From NCBI RefSeq assembly GCF_000429645.1, contig NZ_AUCG01000016.1:372001-436000 (forward strand): a DNA stretch of 64,000 bases, in the 5' to 3' direction. Positions 26,392 to 36,209 of the stretch are shown here, in pieces (the stretch's first letter is position 1; the number at the start of each line of letters is the position of its first letter). The position numbers were made by a program, and so were the translations under genes. Source of the DNA: Niveispirillum irakense DSM 11586 (GTDB taxonomy: Bacteria; Pseudomonadota; Alphaproteobacteria; Azospirillales; Azospirillaceae). A model generated the notes under the pieces. It was given only the letters and a program-made list of their open reading frames with translations. It was not told the DNA's origin and did no database searches.

Positions 26392-27537
26392 TCAGAGGGA
26401 CCGCAGCCACCGGGCGCCAATCGCCACCCCGATCAGCCCCACGCTCAGCAGCAGCAGGGCGGCTGACAGGCTAGTCAGATGGGCGATGAAGCCGATCAGG
26501 GCCGGCCCGGCCAGAATACCGGCATAGCCCATGGTGGAGACTGCCGGCAGGGCCAGACTTTCCGGCATCCGCTTCTGACGCCCAACACTGCTGAACAGGA
26601 CAGGCACGATGTTGGACGCACCGATCCCGACCAATGCGTAGCCGAACAGCGCCCCCTGCCAGAAGGGCAGCAGCGTGGCGATGGCAAAGCCCGATGCGGC
26701 GATCAGTCCCCCCAGGGTCAACACCCGGATCGGGCCGAAATGATGGACGATCCTGTCCCCGGCAAAGCGGCCCACCGTCATGGCGGCGGCAAAGGCGGCA
26801 TAGCCCAGGCCGGCAAAGGCCGGGTCCATACCCACCACCGTGTCAAGGAACACAGCACTCCAATCCAGCATCGCCCCTTCTGCCAGAAAAGTGACGAAGC
26901 ACAGCAGGCCGATCAGCAGAACGATACCGCGCGGCAAGGCGAAGGCAGGCCCTTCCGATTGGCTGCCATAAGGCAACAACCCGCCATAGGCCAACCCCAA
27001 CAGCACCAGCAGGCCGATCACGACAAGGCCGACCGCCAGTAAAGGGGTGGCCCCCACCCCGAGCAGCGCCGCCATCCCTGCCGCACCGACAATACCGCCA
27101 ACGCTGAACAGGGCATGGAAGCCGGACATCATCGGGCGACCTGCTTCCCGCTCGACAATAATTGCCTGCACATTGATGGTCACATCGGCCGTACCAATGG
27201 CAGCGCCAAAGAGGAACAGGGCCGGCACCAGCCAGACCAGCGCACTGGCCGCGGCCAGCAACGGCAGCATGGCAACCGCAATGACAGCGGAAACGATAAT
27301 CACGGCCCGGCAGCCGAAACGGGTCGCCAGCACACCGGCCAGCGGCATCATCAGAATGGAACCGGTGCCCAGTGCCAGCAGCAACAGGCCAAGCGTGCCA
27401 TCGTCAAGCCCGGCCCGCGCCTTTACGAAAGGGACCAACGGCGCCCAGGCCGCCGTGGCAATACCGGCAAAGAGAAAGACCAGCCGTGTGGCCAGCCGCG
27501 CTGCGGGAACCGCCGCAACGGAAGTAACGGATGTCAT
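26392..27537 (-). CDS. MFS transporter (YbjJ-like)
   Basis: A 381-residue major facilitator protein with about 12 hydrophobic segments, beginning ARLATRLVFLFAGIATAAWAP. The middle has IGTADVTINVQAIIVEREAG, a feature of the YbjJ/FucP-like branch, and the central loop is short. Substrate unknown. It lies 13 bases downstream of the DeoR-type regulator gene, so both are likely in one operon; DeoR regulators often control sugar transport, which makes a carbohydrate or polyol plausible, by inference only. Confidence 0.8.
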   Translation of the reverse strand: MTSVTSVAAVPAARLATRLVFLFAGIATAAWAPLVPFVKARAGLDDGTLGLLLLALGTGSILMMPLAGVLATRFGCRAVIIVSAVIAVAMLPLLAAASALVWLVPALFLFGAAIGTADVTINVQAIIVEREAGRPMMSGFHALFSVGGIVGAAGMAALLGVGATPLLAVGLVVIGLLVLLGLAYGGLLPYGSQSEGPAFALPRGIVLLIGLLCFVTFLAEGAMLDWSAVFLDTVVGMDPAFAGLGYAAFAAAMTVGRFAGDRIVHHFGPIRVLTLGGLIAASGFAIATLLPFWQGALFGYALVGIGASNIVPVLFSSVGRQKRMPESLALPAVSTMGYAGILAGPALIGFIAHLTSLSAALLLLSVGLIGVAIGARWLRSL

Positions 27538-27550
27538 GATCGGCCTGAAG

Positions 27551-28324
27551 TCAGTCAGCTATATGGATCGTGGTGCCGGCATCACGGATGGAGGCCAGCA
27601 GGTCGGCCGGCACACCGGTACCGACAACCAGATGATCGATGGCGCTGATGCCTGAGACGGCAAAGGGGGCGGTGGTACCGATCTTTTCCGGCGTCGCGGC
27701 CAGCACCACGGTACGGCTGGCACCAATCATCGCCTGTTTGAACTCGGCATCTTCCATCATGAAACAGCGAACACCCGCTTCCGCCGATATCGCACAAGCG
27801 CCCACGAAGCAGAGATCGGCTGCGTAGGCTGCGATATCACGGACTGCACGGGCCCCGATCGTACCGCCCACACGGGCATCCATGACGCCGCCGACCAGGA
27901 TCACCTCAAACCCGCCCCGTTCCAGCAACAGCAGGGCAATATCAGGCGCATTGGTAATGACCGTGATGCCCGCCCCTTCCTGCAAACAGGCGGCGATGGC
28001 ACGGTTGGTACTGCCGGCATCCATGAAGATGACAGTGCCAGGCCGGGCCAGATCGGCCGCATGGCGCGCAACCAGCGCCTTGCCTTCCGGATTCTGCCGG
28101 TTTCGCGCCTGAAGATCCCCGGTCGCCGGTGATCGGCGGAGCGCCCCGCCATAAACCCGCTGGCAAATTCCCAAGGCGGCCAATTCGCGCAGGTCACGCC
28201 GGATCGTATCCTCAGACGTTCCCAATTCACGCGCGAGATCAATGGCCAAGACCTTGCCATCCGCTTCCAGCCTTTGCCGGATCAGCCGATGTCTCTCTTC
28301 TGGAAGAATGGGCGAAACAGACAT
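27551..28324 (-). CDS. DeoR/GlpR-family transcriptional regulator
   Basis: A 257-residue repressor. N-terminal helix-turn-helix: ILPEERHRLIRQRLEADGK, then LARELGTSEDTIRRDLREL, the DeoR signature, with a QRVYGGALR motif. The C-terminal domain (about 75-250) is the sugar-phosphate-binding DeoRC fold with MDAGSTNRAIAACL and VLVGGVMDARVGGTIGARAV. The ligand is presumably a phosphorylated sugar. An in-frame ATG at 28345 is also possible. It is followed directly by the MFS transporter, and an AT-rich region (28346-28440) is upstream with the promoter. Confidence 0.85.
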   Translation of the reverse strand: MSVSPILPEERHRLIRQRLEADGKVLAIDLARELGTSEDTIRRDLRELAALGICQRVYGGALRRSPATGDLQARNRQNPEGKALVARHAADLARPGTVIFMDAGSTNRAIAACLQEGAGITVITNAPDIALLLLERGGFEVILVGGVMDARVGGTIGARAVRDIAAYAADLCFVGACAISAEAGVRCFMMEDAEFKQAMIGASRTVVLAATPEKIGTTAPFAVSGISAIDHLVVGTGVPADLLASIRDAGTTIHIAD

Positions 28325-28440
28325 AAACACGTAACCTTCACGCATGAACCTGCGGAGAGATTACGCATTAGCCAGACCATATCAAGCATAAACTTTAAAT
28401 ATCGTGCAAAAACACGTATTCCAAATTTTAAGCCACGCGA

Positions 28441-28477
28441 AAAGCAAAAAGGCCGCCGGGTTGCCCCGGCGGCCTTC
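28441..28477 (-). terminator. Rho-independent terminator of rpsA
   Basis: A perfect 12-bp stem (28450-28461 with 28466-28477) and loop TTGC, followed on the minus strand by TTTTGCTTTT. It lies 46 bases beyond the rpsA stop. Confidence 0.9.
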
Positions 28478-28523
28478 TTACTACTCTAACGACCTGAACA
28501 GATCAGGCCAATCCGTTGCCGGA

Positions 28524-30218
28524 TCAGTCGTTCTGCTGGCGGCGCTTCAGAGCGGCGCCCAGGATGTCGCCCAGCGAGGCGCCCGAGTCGGACGAGCCGA
28601 ATTCGGCCATCGCGGACTTCTCTTCCTCGACTTCCTTGGCCTTGATCGACAGGCCGATCTTGCGGGAACCGCGATCGACCTGGGTGACCTTGGCGTCGAC
28701 CTTTTCGCCAACGGCGAAGCGGTCGGGGCGCTGCTCGGAACGCTCACGGGACAGGTCGGACTTGCGGATGAAGCCGGTGAAGCCTTCACCAACCTCAACC
28801 TCGATCCCGCCTTCGGTGATCTGGGTCACGGTGCAGGTGACGACATCGCCCTTCTTGACGCCAGCGGCTGCGCTCTCGAACGGATCGGAAGCGAGCTGCT
28901 TGATGCCCAGGGAGATGCGTTCCTTCTCAACGTCAACGTCCAGGACCTTGACCTTGACCTGATCGCCCTTCTTGTATTCCTGGATCGCCTGCTCGCCGGG
29001 GGTGTTCCAGTCCAGATCGGACAGGTGCACCATACCGTCGATGTCGCCCGGCAGACCCACGAACAGACCGAATTCGGTGATGTTCTTGACCTCGCCTTCC
29101 AGCTCGGTGCCGCCCGGGAACTTCTCGACGAAGGCTTCCCAGGGGTTCTGCATGGTCTGCTTCAGACCCAGGGAGATACGGCGCTTCACCGGATCCACGT
29201 CCAGCACCATCACTTCCACTTCCTGAGAGGTGGAAACGATCTTGCCCGGATGGACGTTCTTCTTGGTCCAGCTCATCTCGGAGACGTGCACCAGACCTTC
29301 GATACCGGGCTCCAGCTCCACAAACGCACCGTAGTCGGTGATGTTGGTGACGCGACCCTTGAACTTGGCCTGCGGCGGGTACTTGGCTTCCACGCCTTCC
29401 CACGGATCGGCCTCAAGCTGCTTCATGCCGAGGCTGATACGCTGGGTCTCGGAGTTGAAGCGGATGACCTGGACCGTAACGGTCTGGCCGATCTGCAGGG
29501 CTTCCGACGGGTGGTTGATGCGGCGCCAGGCGATGTCGGTGACGTGCAGCAGGCCGTCAACGCCGCCCAGATCAACGAACGCACCGTAATCGGTGATGTT
29601 CTTGACCACGCCCTGCAGGATCTGGCCTTCCTTGAGGGAGGCGACCAGCTCGGAGCGGGCTTCCGCACGGCTTTCTTCCAGCACGGCGCGGCGGGAAACG
29701 ACGATGTTGCCGCGCGAGCGGTCCATCTTCAGGATCTGGAACGGCTGCGGCGTGCCCATCAGCGGGGAGATGTCGCGAACCGGACGGATATCGACCTGGC
29801 TGCCCGGCAGGAAGGCCACGGCGCCATTGAGATCGACGGTGAAGCCACCCTTGACGCGACCGAAAATGATGCCGGTGACGCGGCTCTGGTCGGTGAAGGA
29901 CTTCTCCAGCAGGGTCCAGGCTTCCTCGCGCTTGGCCTTCTCACGGGACAGGACGGCTTCGCCGTTCTTGTCTTCCATGCGCTCCAGATACACCTCAACG
30001 GTGTCGCCGGTCTTCAGCTCGACCGGCTGGCCCGGAACGGCAAATTCCTTGAGGGCGACGCGGCCTTCGGACTTCAGACCAACGTCGATCAGCACCATGT
30101 CGTTGTCGATGCTGACAACGCGGCCCTTGACGACGGTGCCTTCCAGGCTGTCGGCAGTGCCGAACGATTCTTCCAGCAGGGCGGCGAAGCTTTCCTTCGC
30201 GGCGGAAACCTGTGCCAT
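28524..30218 (-). CDS. rpsA: 30S ribosomal protein S1
   Basis: 564-residue S1 with six S1 (OB-fold) RNA-binding repeats that help bind mRNA to the ribosome. Repeats are visible as IVDYGAFV-like blocks: DYGAFVDLGGVDGLLH, then DYGAFVELEPGIEGLVH, GLFVGLPGDIDGMVH and a fifth VTQITEGGIEVEVGE. The start is MAQVSAAKESFAALLEES with GGAG upstream; an in-frame extension upstream lacks S1 similarity. The order aroA-cmk-rpsA is conserved in alphaproteobacteria. It is transcribed from its own promoter at 30551-30579 with a leader of about 325 bases. Confidence 0.97.
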   Translation of the reverse strand: MAQVSAAKESFAALLEESFGTADSLEGTVVKGRVVSIDNDMVLIDVGLKSEGRVALKEFAVPGQPVELKTGDTVEVYLERMEDKNGEAVLSREKAKREEAWTLLEKSFTDQSRVTGIIFGRVKGGFTVDLNGAVAFLPGSQVDIRPVRDISPLMGTPQPFQILKMDRSRGNIVVSRRAVLEESRAEARSELVASLKEGQILQGVVKNITDYGAFVDLGGVDGLLHVTDIAWRRINHPSEALQIGQTVTVQVIRFNSETQRISLGMKQLEADPWEGVEAKYPPQAKFKGRVTNITDYGAFVELEPGIEGLVHVSEMSWTKKNVHPGKIVSTSQEVEVMVLDVDPVKRRISLGLKQTMQNPWEAFVEKFPGGTELEGEVKNITEFGLFVGLPGDIDGMVHLSDLDWNTPGEQAIQEYKKGDQVKVKVLDVDVEKERISLGIKQLASDPFESAAAGVKKGDVVTCTVTQITEGGIEVEVGEGFTGFIRKSDLSRERSEQRPDRFAVGEKVDAKVTQVDRGSRKIGLSIKAKEVEEEKSAMAEFGSSDSGASLGDILGAALKRRQQND

Positions 30219-30618
30219 GTAAACTCCAATGGGCAGACTGTTTCGGGTTGCTCTTAACGGCGCTTCCACCCATCCCCGGCACGCCCGAACCGGTTCTGTA
30301 GCTTCACCACCGCCGCACCGGGCACCGCGCCCGGCGACTTGGCCTTGATCACCACCGGCAACAGGCCGGCGCTGTCCTGATCCCGAAGAGACCGGCGCCG
30401 GGCGCCAGCCTTGATGAAGGTCCATGGCTACGCCACGATAGCGCGGCGAGGACGTTCAAATAGCTGAACGCGAGCAGCACCGCCGGGACCATACCGGTCC
30501 CTGGTGCCGCACGCGTCACGTTCCTTCATACCCTTCGGGGCAAGGCGGGCTATATAGCCGGAATGGCGGCCGCCCGCAACCGATAGAGTCGCATAGGGCA
30601 AGGCCTCCGTCGGTTATC
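30219..30618. other. rpsA leader and promoter-bearing gap (400 bases)
   Basis: No separate gene is supported in this gap. It holds the rpsA promoter (30551-30579) and about 325 bases of leader to the ATG. Several short GC-rich inverted repeats are present (for example around 30329-30350), so a structured regulatory leader is possible. S1 is autoregulated through its leader in E. coli; whether that holds here is unknown. The region above 30580 up to the repeat at 30619 shows nothing. Confidence 0.5.
30551..30579 (-). promoter_or_regulatory. Sigma-70-type promoter of rpsA
   Basis: On the minus strand TTGCGG (30574-30579) is separated by 17 bases from TATATA (30551-30556). Transcription would start near 30544. 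The spacing is ideal and the -10 is near consensus. Confidence 0.6.
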
Positions 30619-30727
30619 ATACCGAGCTCGAGAAATCTTGACCTCGGTATCCGCGCCGACCGGCGTGGCGGCCCATGCCGCCAAAGTCAGTACATTCTGA
30701 CAGGTCAGAATGTACTGACGCGGGTAT
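30619..30727. repeat. Dispersed palindromic repeat, family B copy 2
   Basis: This 109-base element matches 12947-13042 across ATACCGAG, GAAATCTTGACCTCGGTAT, CCGCGCCGACC and GGCCCATGCCGCC. The third hairpin differs: here perfect 16-base arms of GTCAGTACATTCTGAC (30686-30701 and 30704-30719) replace the 18-base palindrome of copy 1. It ends GCGGGTAT, complementary to the start, and its last base is the first base of the cmk stop codon. Confidence 0.85.
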
Positions 30728-31395
30728 CAGAGGTGCGACCGGATCACCCGCATGGCGGCATCAAAGGCGGCATCGGCATCCAGGTCGGACGTGTCCAGCA
30801 CCACGGCATCTTCCGCCGGCACCAGGGGGGCGAAGGCGCGGGTCGTGTCGCGCTCGTCGCGGGCGCGCATATCGGCCAGCACCGCGTCGAAATCCACGCC
30901 CTTTTCCGCGCCGCCCAGTTCCTTGAACCGGCGCGTGGCCCGCACTTCCACGCTGGCGGTGACGAACAGCTTTACCGGTGCGTCAGGGCAGATCACCGTG
31001 CCGATATCCCGCCCATCCAGCACCGAACCGGCGGCACCATCCGGCGGCGTGGCGGCAAAGCCGCGCTGGAAATCCAGCAAAGCCTGCCGCACGCCCGGAT
31101 ATGCCGACACAATGGAGGCGGCCTGCGCCGTCGCATCCTGGCGCAAGGCGGGATCAGCCGTCAGATCGCGGATCTGCGCGGCATCCAGGGCGCGGGCCGT
31201 GACGGTTGCCCGTTCAGCATCGCGCAGATCGGTACCGGCGCGCAGCATGGCCAGCCCCACCGCCCGATAGAGCGCCCCCGTATCCAGCAACGCATAGCCC
31301 AGGGTCTGGGAAACGCGGCGGGCCAGCGTACCCTTGCCGCTGGCGGCGGGACCATCAATGGCGATGACGGGTGCAACCGATGAGACGGGGGACAT
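30727..31395 (-). CDS. cmk: Cytidylate kinase
   Basis: 222-residue (d)CMP kinase that makes CDP/dCDP from CMP/dCMP and ATP. The P-loop is IDGPAASGKGTLARRV at about residue 12, the substrate site includes LLDTGALYRAVGL, and DGRDIGTVICPDAPVK is the conserved core motif; the lid carries the RDxxDTTR-like RDERDTTRAFAPL. Start ATG 31395 precedes the P-loop by 12 residues, as usual. It lies between aroA and rpsA, the conserved order. The element family B is fused to its stop codon. Confidence 0.95.
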   Translation of the reverse strand: MSPVSSVAPVIAIDGPAASGKGTLARRVSQTLGYALLDTGALYRAVGLAMLRAGTDLRDAERATVTARALDAAQIRDLTADPALRQDATAQAASIVSAYPGVRQALLDFQRGFAATPPDGAAGSVLDGRDIGTVICPDAPVKLFVTASVEVRATRRFKELGGAEKGVDFDAVLADMRARDERDTTRAFAPLVPAEDAVVLDTSDLDADAAFDAAMRVIRSHL

Positions 31396-31502
31396 GGGGA
31401 AAACTCGTCGAAAAGCGGTGGAACAGGGGGATACCCTGGCGCGCTGATACCCACAGCGTCAAGCCCCCGTGGAGATATGCCACAGGGGCGATCACTGAGG
31501 AT

Positions 31503-31545
31503 GCAAAGGGTGCCTGACGGGTGGAGATGCCGGGCACCCTTTTGC
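31503..31545 (-). terminator. Terminator-like hairpin after aroA
   Basis: GCAAAGGGTGCC (31503-31514) pairs with GGCACCCTTTTGC (31533-31545) with one unpaired T, closing an 18-base loop. It begins 8 bases after the aroA stop on the minus strand and is followed by AT-poor sequence, so read-through to cmk is possible. Confidence 0.55.
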
Positions 31546-31552
31546 CTGCGCC

Positions 31553-32896
31553 TCACACCTCCGTGATGCCGGCGCCCAACTGGTTCATCAGTGTGACGAA
31601 GCCGGGGAAGCTGGTATCAATGAAGCCGCCATCATCCACCGCAATCGGCTGGTCGGATGCCATGCCCAGCACCAGGAAACTCATGGCGATACGGTGATCC
31701 ATGGCGGTGGCGACGGTGGCGCCGCCGACCGGGGGCTTGCCGGTGCCATGCACAACCAGCCAATCCTCACCCATTTCCAGCTTCACACCGCAGGCGTCCA
31801 GACCGCTGGCGATCATGGCCAGACGGTCGCTTTCCTTCACCCGCAATTCAGCCAGACCGCGCATCACGGTCTTGCCTTCCGCGCAGGCCGCGGCCACGCC
31901 CAGGATCGGATATTCATCGATCATGGAGGGTGCGCGATCCGGCGGCACCTCAATCCCCTTCAAGGAGGAGGCGCGGACGAGCAGGTCGGCCACCGGCTCG
32001 CCTCCCTCCTCACGCGCATTCTCGAACCTTATATCCGCGCCCATTTCCACCAGCGTGGTGTAAAGCCCGGTCCGGCGGATATTGGTGCCGACATTGGGCA
32101 GGCGCAGTTCGCTGCCCGGCCGGATCAGCGCCGCCACCACGGGGAAGGCCGCCGATGACGGATCAGCCGGCACCTTCAGGTCGCGCCCGCGCAACTCGCC
32201 CTGGCCGGTGACGGTGGCGGCCAGCGCCCCGCCTTCCACCTCTTCCACCACCACTTCGATGCCGAAATGGCGCAGCATGCGCTCGGTATGGTCGCGGGTC
32301 GGCTCCGTCTCGATCACCGTGGTCTTGCCCGGCGTGTTCAGCCCCGCCAGCAGGATGGCCGATTTCACCTGCGCCGAGGCCACGGGCAATTGATAGGTGA
32401 CGGGCATCGGCGTGGATGTGCCGATAACAGCGCCGGGCAGGCGACCCTTGGACCGCAGCTCAAACCGGGCGCCCATCTGCGACAAAGGCCCCGTCACCCG
32501 CGCCATGGGCCGCTTGGTCAGCGAGGCATCGCCGGTGAAGATGGAGGTGAATGGATGCGTCGCCACCAGCCCCATCAGCAACCGTGCGGCCGTGCCGCTA
32601 TTGCCCATGTCCAGCACGCGGTCTGGCTCGGCCAGGCCGCCGACGCCGCGGCCACGGGTACGCCAGATGCCATCCTCACCACGGACGATCTCTGCCCCCA
32701 GCGCGCGCAGCGCATCGGCGGTCCGCAGCACATCCTCACCGGTCAGCAGACCTTCGATCTTCGTCTCCCCCAGGGCCAAAGCACCAAACATCAAGGCGCG
32801 ATGGGACATGGACTTGTCACCCGGCACCGCCACGGTGCCGGACAGCGCGCCGGTACGCGCGGAGGAAAGCGGACGAACAGGGGACGAAGCGGACAT
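31553..32896 (-). CDS. aroA: 3-phosphoshikimate 1-carboxyvinyltransferase (EPSP synthase)
   Basis: 447-residue enzyme of the shikimate pathway that joins shikimate 3-phosphate and PEP. Motifs: [13 protein letters not shown] near residue 24, the PEP-binding [12 protein letters not shown] near 95, [22 protein letters not shown] and the [11 protein letters not shown] region, then [11 protein letters not shown] and a late HGTGKP. These are the features of the class that includes many Gram-positive and alphaproteobacterial enzymes. The start is ATG 32896; the gene has no strong Shine-Dalgarno. It leads into cmk and rpsA, which is the common order. The TIGR02300 gene is divergent. Confidence 0.96.
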   Translation of the reverse strand: MSASSPVRPLSSARTGALSGTVAVPGDKSMSHRALMFGALALGETKIEGLLTGEDVLRTADALRALGAEIVRGEDGIWRTRGRGVGGLAEPDRVLDMGNSGTAARLLMGLVATHPFTSIFTGDASLTKRPMARVTGPLSQMGARFELRSKGRLPGAVIGTSTPMPVTYQLPVASAQVKSAILLAGLNTPGKTTVIETEPTRDHTERMLRHFGIEVVVEEVEGGALAATVTGQGELRGRDLKVPADPSSAAFPVVAALIRPGSELRLPNVGTNIRRTGLYTTLVEMGADIRFENAREEGGEPVADLLVRASSLKGIEVPPDRAPSMIDEYPILGVAAACAEGKTVMRGLAELRVKESDRLAMIASGLDACGVKLEMGEDWLVVHGTGKPPVGGATVATAMDHRIAMSFLVLGMASDQPIAVDDGGFIDTSFPGFVTLMNQLGAGITEV

Positions 32897-33113
32897 GTGA
32901 TTGCTCCGGAACTCGTTTAGGGCGACAGAATGTTATAAGCGACATAGCATGGTGCCCGGCGGGCCGGAAGGCCCCGACCCGGCAGGGCCGCCCCGCATAA
33001 CGGGAAAGCGGCACAGACCGGCCAAGTTCGTTGACAGGGGGCGGCTATCATGGCAGATGCCGCCCGGATCGTGGCGCTATCTATGGGCGCGCGTGTATGG
33101 ATGGAGGTTACTC

Positions 33114-33518
33114 GTGGCCAAACCCGAATGGGGTGTGAAGCGCATCTGCCCGAGCTGCGGCGCGCGCTATTACGACATGCGCAAAGACCCGCCGGTGTGC
33201 CCGTCTTGCGGTACGACTTTCGACCCGGAGGCCTTGCTGCGCTCCCGCCGTGCCCGTCCCATCCCGGTTGAGGATGCGAAGAAGCCGGCCCCGCGTGACG
33301 AGGAAGCGCTGGATCGGGAGAATGAGGAAGAGTTGGAGGAAGTCGTCGAGGATACCGTCGATGACGATGCCGACGTGGCCGACGAGATCGAGGCCGATGA
33401 TGTCGATGACGCCGTCGTCGATGAGGACGAGGATGTCCTGCTGGAAGACGCCGACGAGCTGGATGACGGCGACGATATGGGCGAAGTGGTCGACATCGAG
33501 AATGACGAAGACCGCTAA
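33114..33518 (+). CDS. TIGR02300 family protein
   Basis: A 134-residue protein of a family found in alphaproteobacteria and of unknown role. The N-terminal zinc-ribbon-like segment has two CxxC pairs: RICPSCGARYYD and PPVCPSCGTTFDPE. The rest is a long acidic tail (Asp/Glu-rich, about residues 60-134). I start at GTG 33114, which has ATGGAGG upstream; the longer frame beginning at 32901 does not fit the family. A perfect TTGACA at 33031-33036 may be its -35. It is divergent from aroA and is followed by the tRNA pair. Confidence 0.85.
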   Translation: MAKPEWGVKRICPSCGARYYDMRKDPPVCPSCGTTFDPEALLRSRRARPIPVEDAKKPAPRDEEALDRENEEELEEVVEDTVDDDADVADEIEADDVDDAVVDEDEDVLLEDADELDDGDDMGEVVDIENDEDR

Positions 33519-33653
33519 GTAAGCCATTTCAAGCAGTTACGGTCCGGCTTGAAAAAAATGACCGGACCGTGAATTTTCCGCTTGCATATGGTCGCGGGTT
33601 TCTAGATAAACCCGCCCACGGCGCTGACGACCCAGGCAGCGCCAACGAGTTAA

Positions 33654-33729
<76 letters not shown>

Positions 33730-33734
33730 AATCG

Positions 33735-33770
33735 AAGGCCCGGTCGGCAACGACCGGGCCTTTCGCTTTT
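33735..33770 (+). terminator. Intrinsic terminator of tRNA-Ala copy 1
   Basis: A 12-bp perfect stem AAGGCCCGGTCG (33735-33746) with its complement (33751-33762), loop GCAA, then TTCGCTTTT. Six bases after the tRNA end. Same as the hairpin in copy 2. Confidence 0.88.
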
Positions 33771-33904
33771 CCAGCCCCTGCGTCCCGGCGACGGGCTTGG
33801 AGAAAAATCTCATCGGGCGCTGATTTTTCCGCTTGCATAGCGCGGGCAGTTTGTCCATAAACCCGCCCACGGCGCTGACGACCCAGGCAGCGCCAACGAG
33901 TTAA

Positions 33905-33980
<76 letters not shown>

Positions 33981-33985
33981 AATCG

Positions 33986-34021
33986 AAGGCCCGGTCGGCA
34001 ACGACCGGGCCTTTCGCTTTT
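33986..34021 (+). terminator. Intrinsic terminator of tRNA-Ala copy 2
   Basis: A 12-bp stem (33986-33997 with 34002-34013), loop GCAA, then CTTTCGCTTTT. Same as copy 1. It also faces the convergent gene ending at 34042. Confidence 0.88.
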
Positions 34022-34041
34022 CCGCGATCTGCTCTAGGGGG

Positions 34042-34812
34042 TCAGCCCCCCTTCTCCTCGCCATAGCCTTCCACCACCTCCGGCACACCGCCCAGATCGC
34101 GCAGCATGGCCACCACATCGGCGGTCGCCGCATCCAGGGCCGCCACGTCGGCCGTGCGCAGGACCAGCGCAGTGGAAACCTTGCCCTGACGGAAGGCGGG
34201 GTAGGAGCCGATATCCACCCCTTCATGCTTTGCCGCCAGCAGGCGCAGCGGATCGGCGAAGCTGCCTTCCGGGATGGCGCTGGCGACAGAACGGGTCAGC
34301 GTCACCGGCCCGCCGACCAGACGGCTGGTAATGCCGGTCAGCATGGCCTGCATGATCTTGGGCACGCCGGCCATCACGAAGACATTGCCGATCTGGAAGC
34401 CCGGTGCCGTGCTGACCGGATTATCGATCAGGATGCCGCCTTCCGGCACATTGGCCATGCGCAGGCGTGCTTCGTTCAGCAGGCCCGTATCGGCATAATG
34501 CGCCTCCAGCCGGCGCACGGCTTCCGGATGGCGCAGCAAGGGCACGCCAAAGGCCTTGGCCACGCATTCAGCCGTGATGTCATCATGCGTGGGGCCGATG
34601 CCGCCGGTGGTGAAAACATAGCTGTAGCGGTCGCGCAGCGCGTTCAGGGCGGCAACAATCTCCGCCTCCACATCCGGCACCACCCGTACTTCGCGCAAGG
34701 GGATGCCAAGCCCTGCCAGATGCCGGGCGATGAAGGCCAGATTGGCATCCTGCGTGCGGCCGGACAGTATCTCGTTACCGATAATCAGCAGGGCGGCGGT
34801 GGGGGCGGACAT
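34042..34812 (-). CDS. CinA N-terminal (MoCF/MoaB-like) domain protein
   Basis: A 256-residue protein corresponding to the molybdopterin-binding-like part of CinA (competence/damage-inducible protein A). The domain signature is ALLIIGNEILSGRTQDAN at the start and FTTGGIGPTHDD near residue 68, then MAGVPKIMQAML. The C-terminal nicotinamide nucleotide amidase domain of full-length CinA is absent, as in the YfaY-like short forms. Some members act as ADP-ribose or CoA pyrophosphatases; the role here is open. A GAGAGACC stretch precedes the ATG. It converges on the tRNA terminator. Confidence 0.82.
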   Translation of the reverse strand: MSAPTAALLIIGNEILSGRTQDANLAFIARHLAGLGIPLREVRVVPDVEAEIVAALNALRDRYSYVFTTGGIGPTHDDITAECVAKAFGVPLLRHPEAVRRLEAHYADTGLLNEARLRMANVPEGGILIDNPVSTAPGFQIGNVFVMAGVPKIMQAMLTGITSRLVGGPVTLTRSVASAIPEGSFADPLRLLAAKHEGVDIGSYPAFRQGKVSTALVLRTADVAALDAATADVVAMLRDLGGVPEVVEGYGEEKGG

Positions 34813-34894
34813 GGGTCAGGGTCTCTCAAAACCGGAAGCGGGTAAGAGAGTATAGGCCGCCACCCCGGCGCCGTGAATGGCACCAAATGACAAA

Positions 34895-34917
34895 GGGCGG
34901 CGATAAGACCGCCGCCC
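34895..34917 (-). terminator. Short hairpin downstream of proB
   Basis: An 8-bp stem GGGCGGCG (34895-34902) with CGCCGCCC (34910-34917) and a 7-base loop; on the minus strand only CTTTGTCA follows. A weak terminator or transcript end 27 bases past the proB stop. Confidence 0.45.
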
Positions 34918-34943
34918 CGTCACCTGCATCCCGTCAGACCGTA

Positions 34944-36098
34944 TCAGCCCAGAACCAGATCGTCGCGATGGACCATCTCGTCCCGGCCGCGATAGCCCAG
35001 CGCTTCCTCAATCTCCGCGCTGCGGCGACCCGCAATGGCACGGGCATCGGCAACGGCATAGGCTGACAGGCCCCGGCCCACAATGCGGCCGTCATGACCC
35101 TTGATCAGCACCAGATCACCGCGGTCGAACTCCCCGCTGACATCGCGCACGCCGGCGGGCAGCAGGCTGCCCCCCTTCAACAGGGCCGCCACCGCGCCAT
35201 CATCCACCACCAGCGTGCCCAGGGGCTTCAGCGATCCGGCGATCCAGCGCTTGCGGGCGGTGCGCGGCTCCGCCCCCGGCACAAACCAGGTGGCCGGCGC
35301 CCCACCCTCTTCCACCGGCTTCAGCAGGGCCGCCAGCGGGTTCATGCGCTTGCCCATGGCAATGGCCATGCGGCAGCCGGCGGCCATGGCGATGCGACCG
35401 GCCACGATCTTGGTCACCATGCCGCCGCTGCTGTAACCGGGGGGCGGTTCACCCGCCATGCCCACAATCTCCGGCGTGATTTCCCGCACCAGGGGGATGT
35501 GCCGGGCGTCGGGGTTGTTGCGCGGATCGGCGGTATAAAGCCCGTCAATATCCGACAGCAGCACCAGCGTGTCGGCGCTGATCATCTGGGCCACGCGGGC
35601 CGCCAGCCGGTCATTATCGCCAAAGCGGATTTCCGCTGTGGCCACCGTGTCATTCTCGTTGATGACGGGCACGGCCCCCAGCTTCAACAGGGTTTCCATC
35701 GTCGCCCGGCCATTCAGGTGGCGGCGACGATCCTCGGTGTCGTCCAGGGTCAGCAGAACCTGGGCCACGGTGATGCCATGGCGGGCCAGCGTCTCCTGAT
35801 AGGCATGGGCCAGCCGGATCTGCCCGGTGGCGGCGGCGGCCTGCTTTTCCTCCAGCTTCAGGGGCCGGCCCACCAGCCCCAGATGCTCCCGCCCGCAGGC
35901 GACGGCGCCAGAGGTGACAACCAGCACCTCCACCCCTTGCGCACGCAGCGCGGCGATATCATCGGCCACCGAATCCAGCCAGTTACGGCGGACCTGATGG
36001 GTGGCGGCATCCACCATCAGCGCCGAGCCGATCTTGACGATCAAACGCCGGGCCGAACCCAGATGCTGCGCGCCAACCGCTTCCATATTTTCCGCCAT
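34944..36098 (-). CDS. proB: Glutamate 5-kinase with PUA domain
   Basis: 384-residue kinase for the first step of proline synthesis, making glutamyl 5-phosphate. Amino-acid-kinase domain (about 15-265): [29 protein letters not shown], a [25 protein letters not shown] block, and [14 protein letters not shown]. The C-terminal PUA domain (about 285-384) carries [15 protein letters not shown]. Usually feedback-inhibited by proline. The window has no neighbouring proA or obgE, so the gene is alone here. ATG 36098 opens the frame; a downstream internal start is unlikely as homologues begin near RRLIVKIG. Confidence 0.95.
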   Translation of the reverse strand: MAENMEAVGAQHLGSARRLIVKIGSALMVDAATHQVRRNWLDSVADDIAALRAQGVEVLVVTSGAVACGREHLGLVGRPLKLEEKQAAAATGQIRLAHAYQETLARHGITVAQVLLTLDDTEDRRRHLNGRATMETLLKLGAVPVINENDTVATAEIRFGDNDRLAARVAQMISADTLVLLSDIDGLYTADPRNNPDARHIPLVREITPEIVGMAGEPPPGYSSGGMVTKIVAGRIAMAAGCRMAIAMGKRMNPLAALLKPVEEGGAPATWFVPGAEPRTARKRWIAGSLKPLGTLVVDDGAVAALLKGGSLLPAGVRDVSGEFDRGDLVLIKGHDGRIVGRGLSAYAVADARAIAGRRSAEIEEALGYRGRDEMVHRDDLVLG

Positions 36099-36209
36099 CC
36101 CAAGGGGCCAATCCTGGCCGACATTTGCGGAAAATGGCCCGACAGCGTCAATCCACGAAGCAATATTGCCGCCATGCGCCCGTGATGGGGCGGGATGGGC
36201 CCCGTCCGG

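Noticed and set aside
28404..30257. Long plus-strand frame across rpsA
   Set aside because: Antisense shadow; the internal repetition mirrors the S1 repeats of rpsA.
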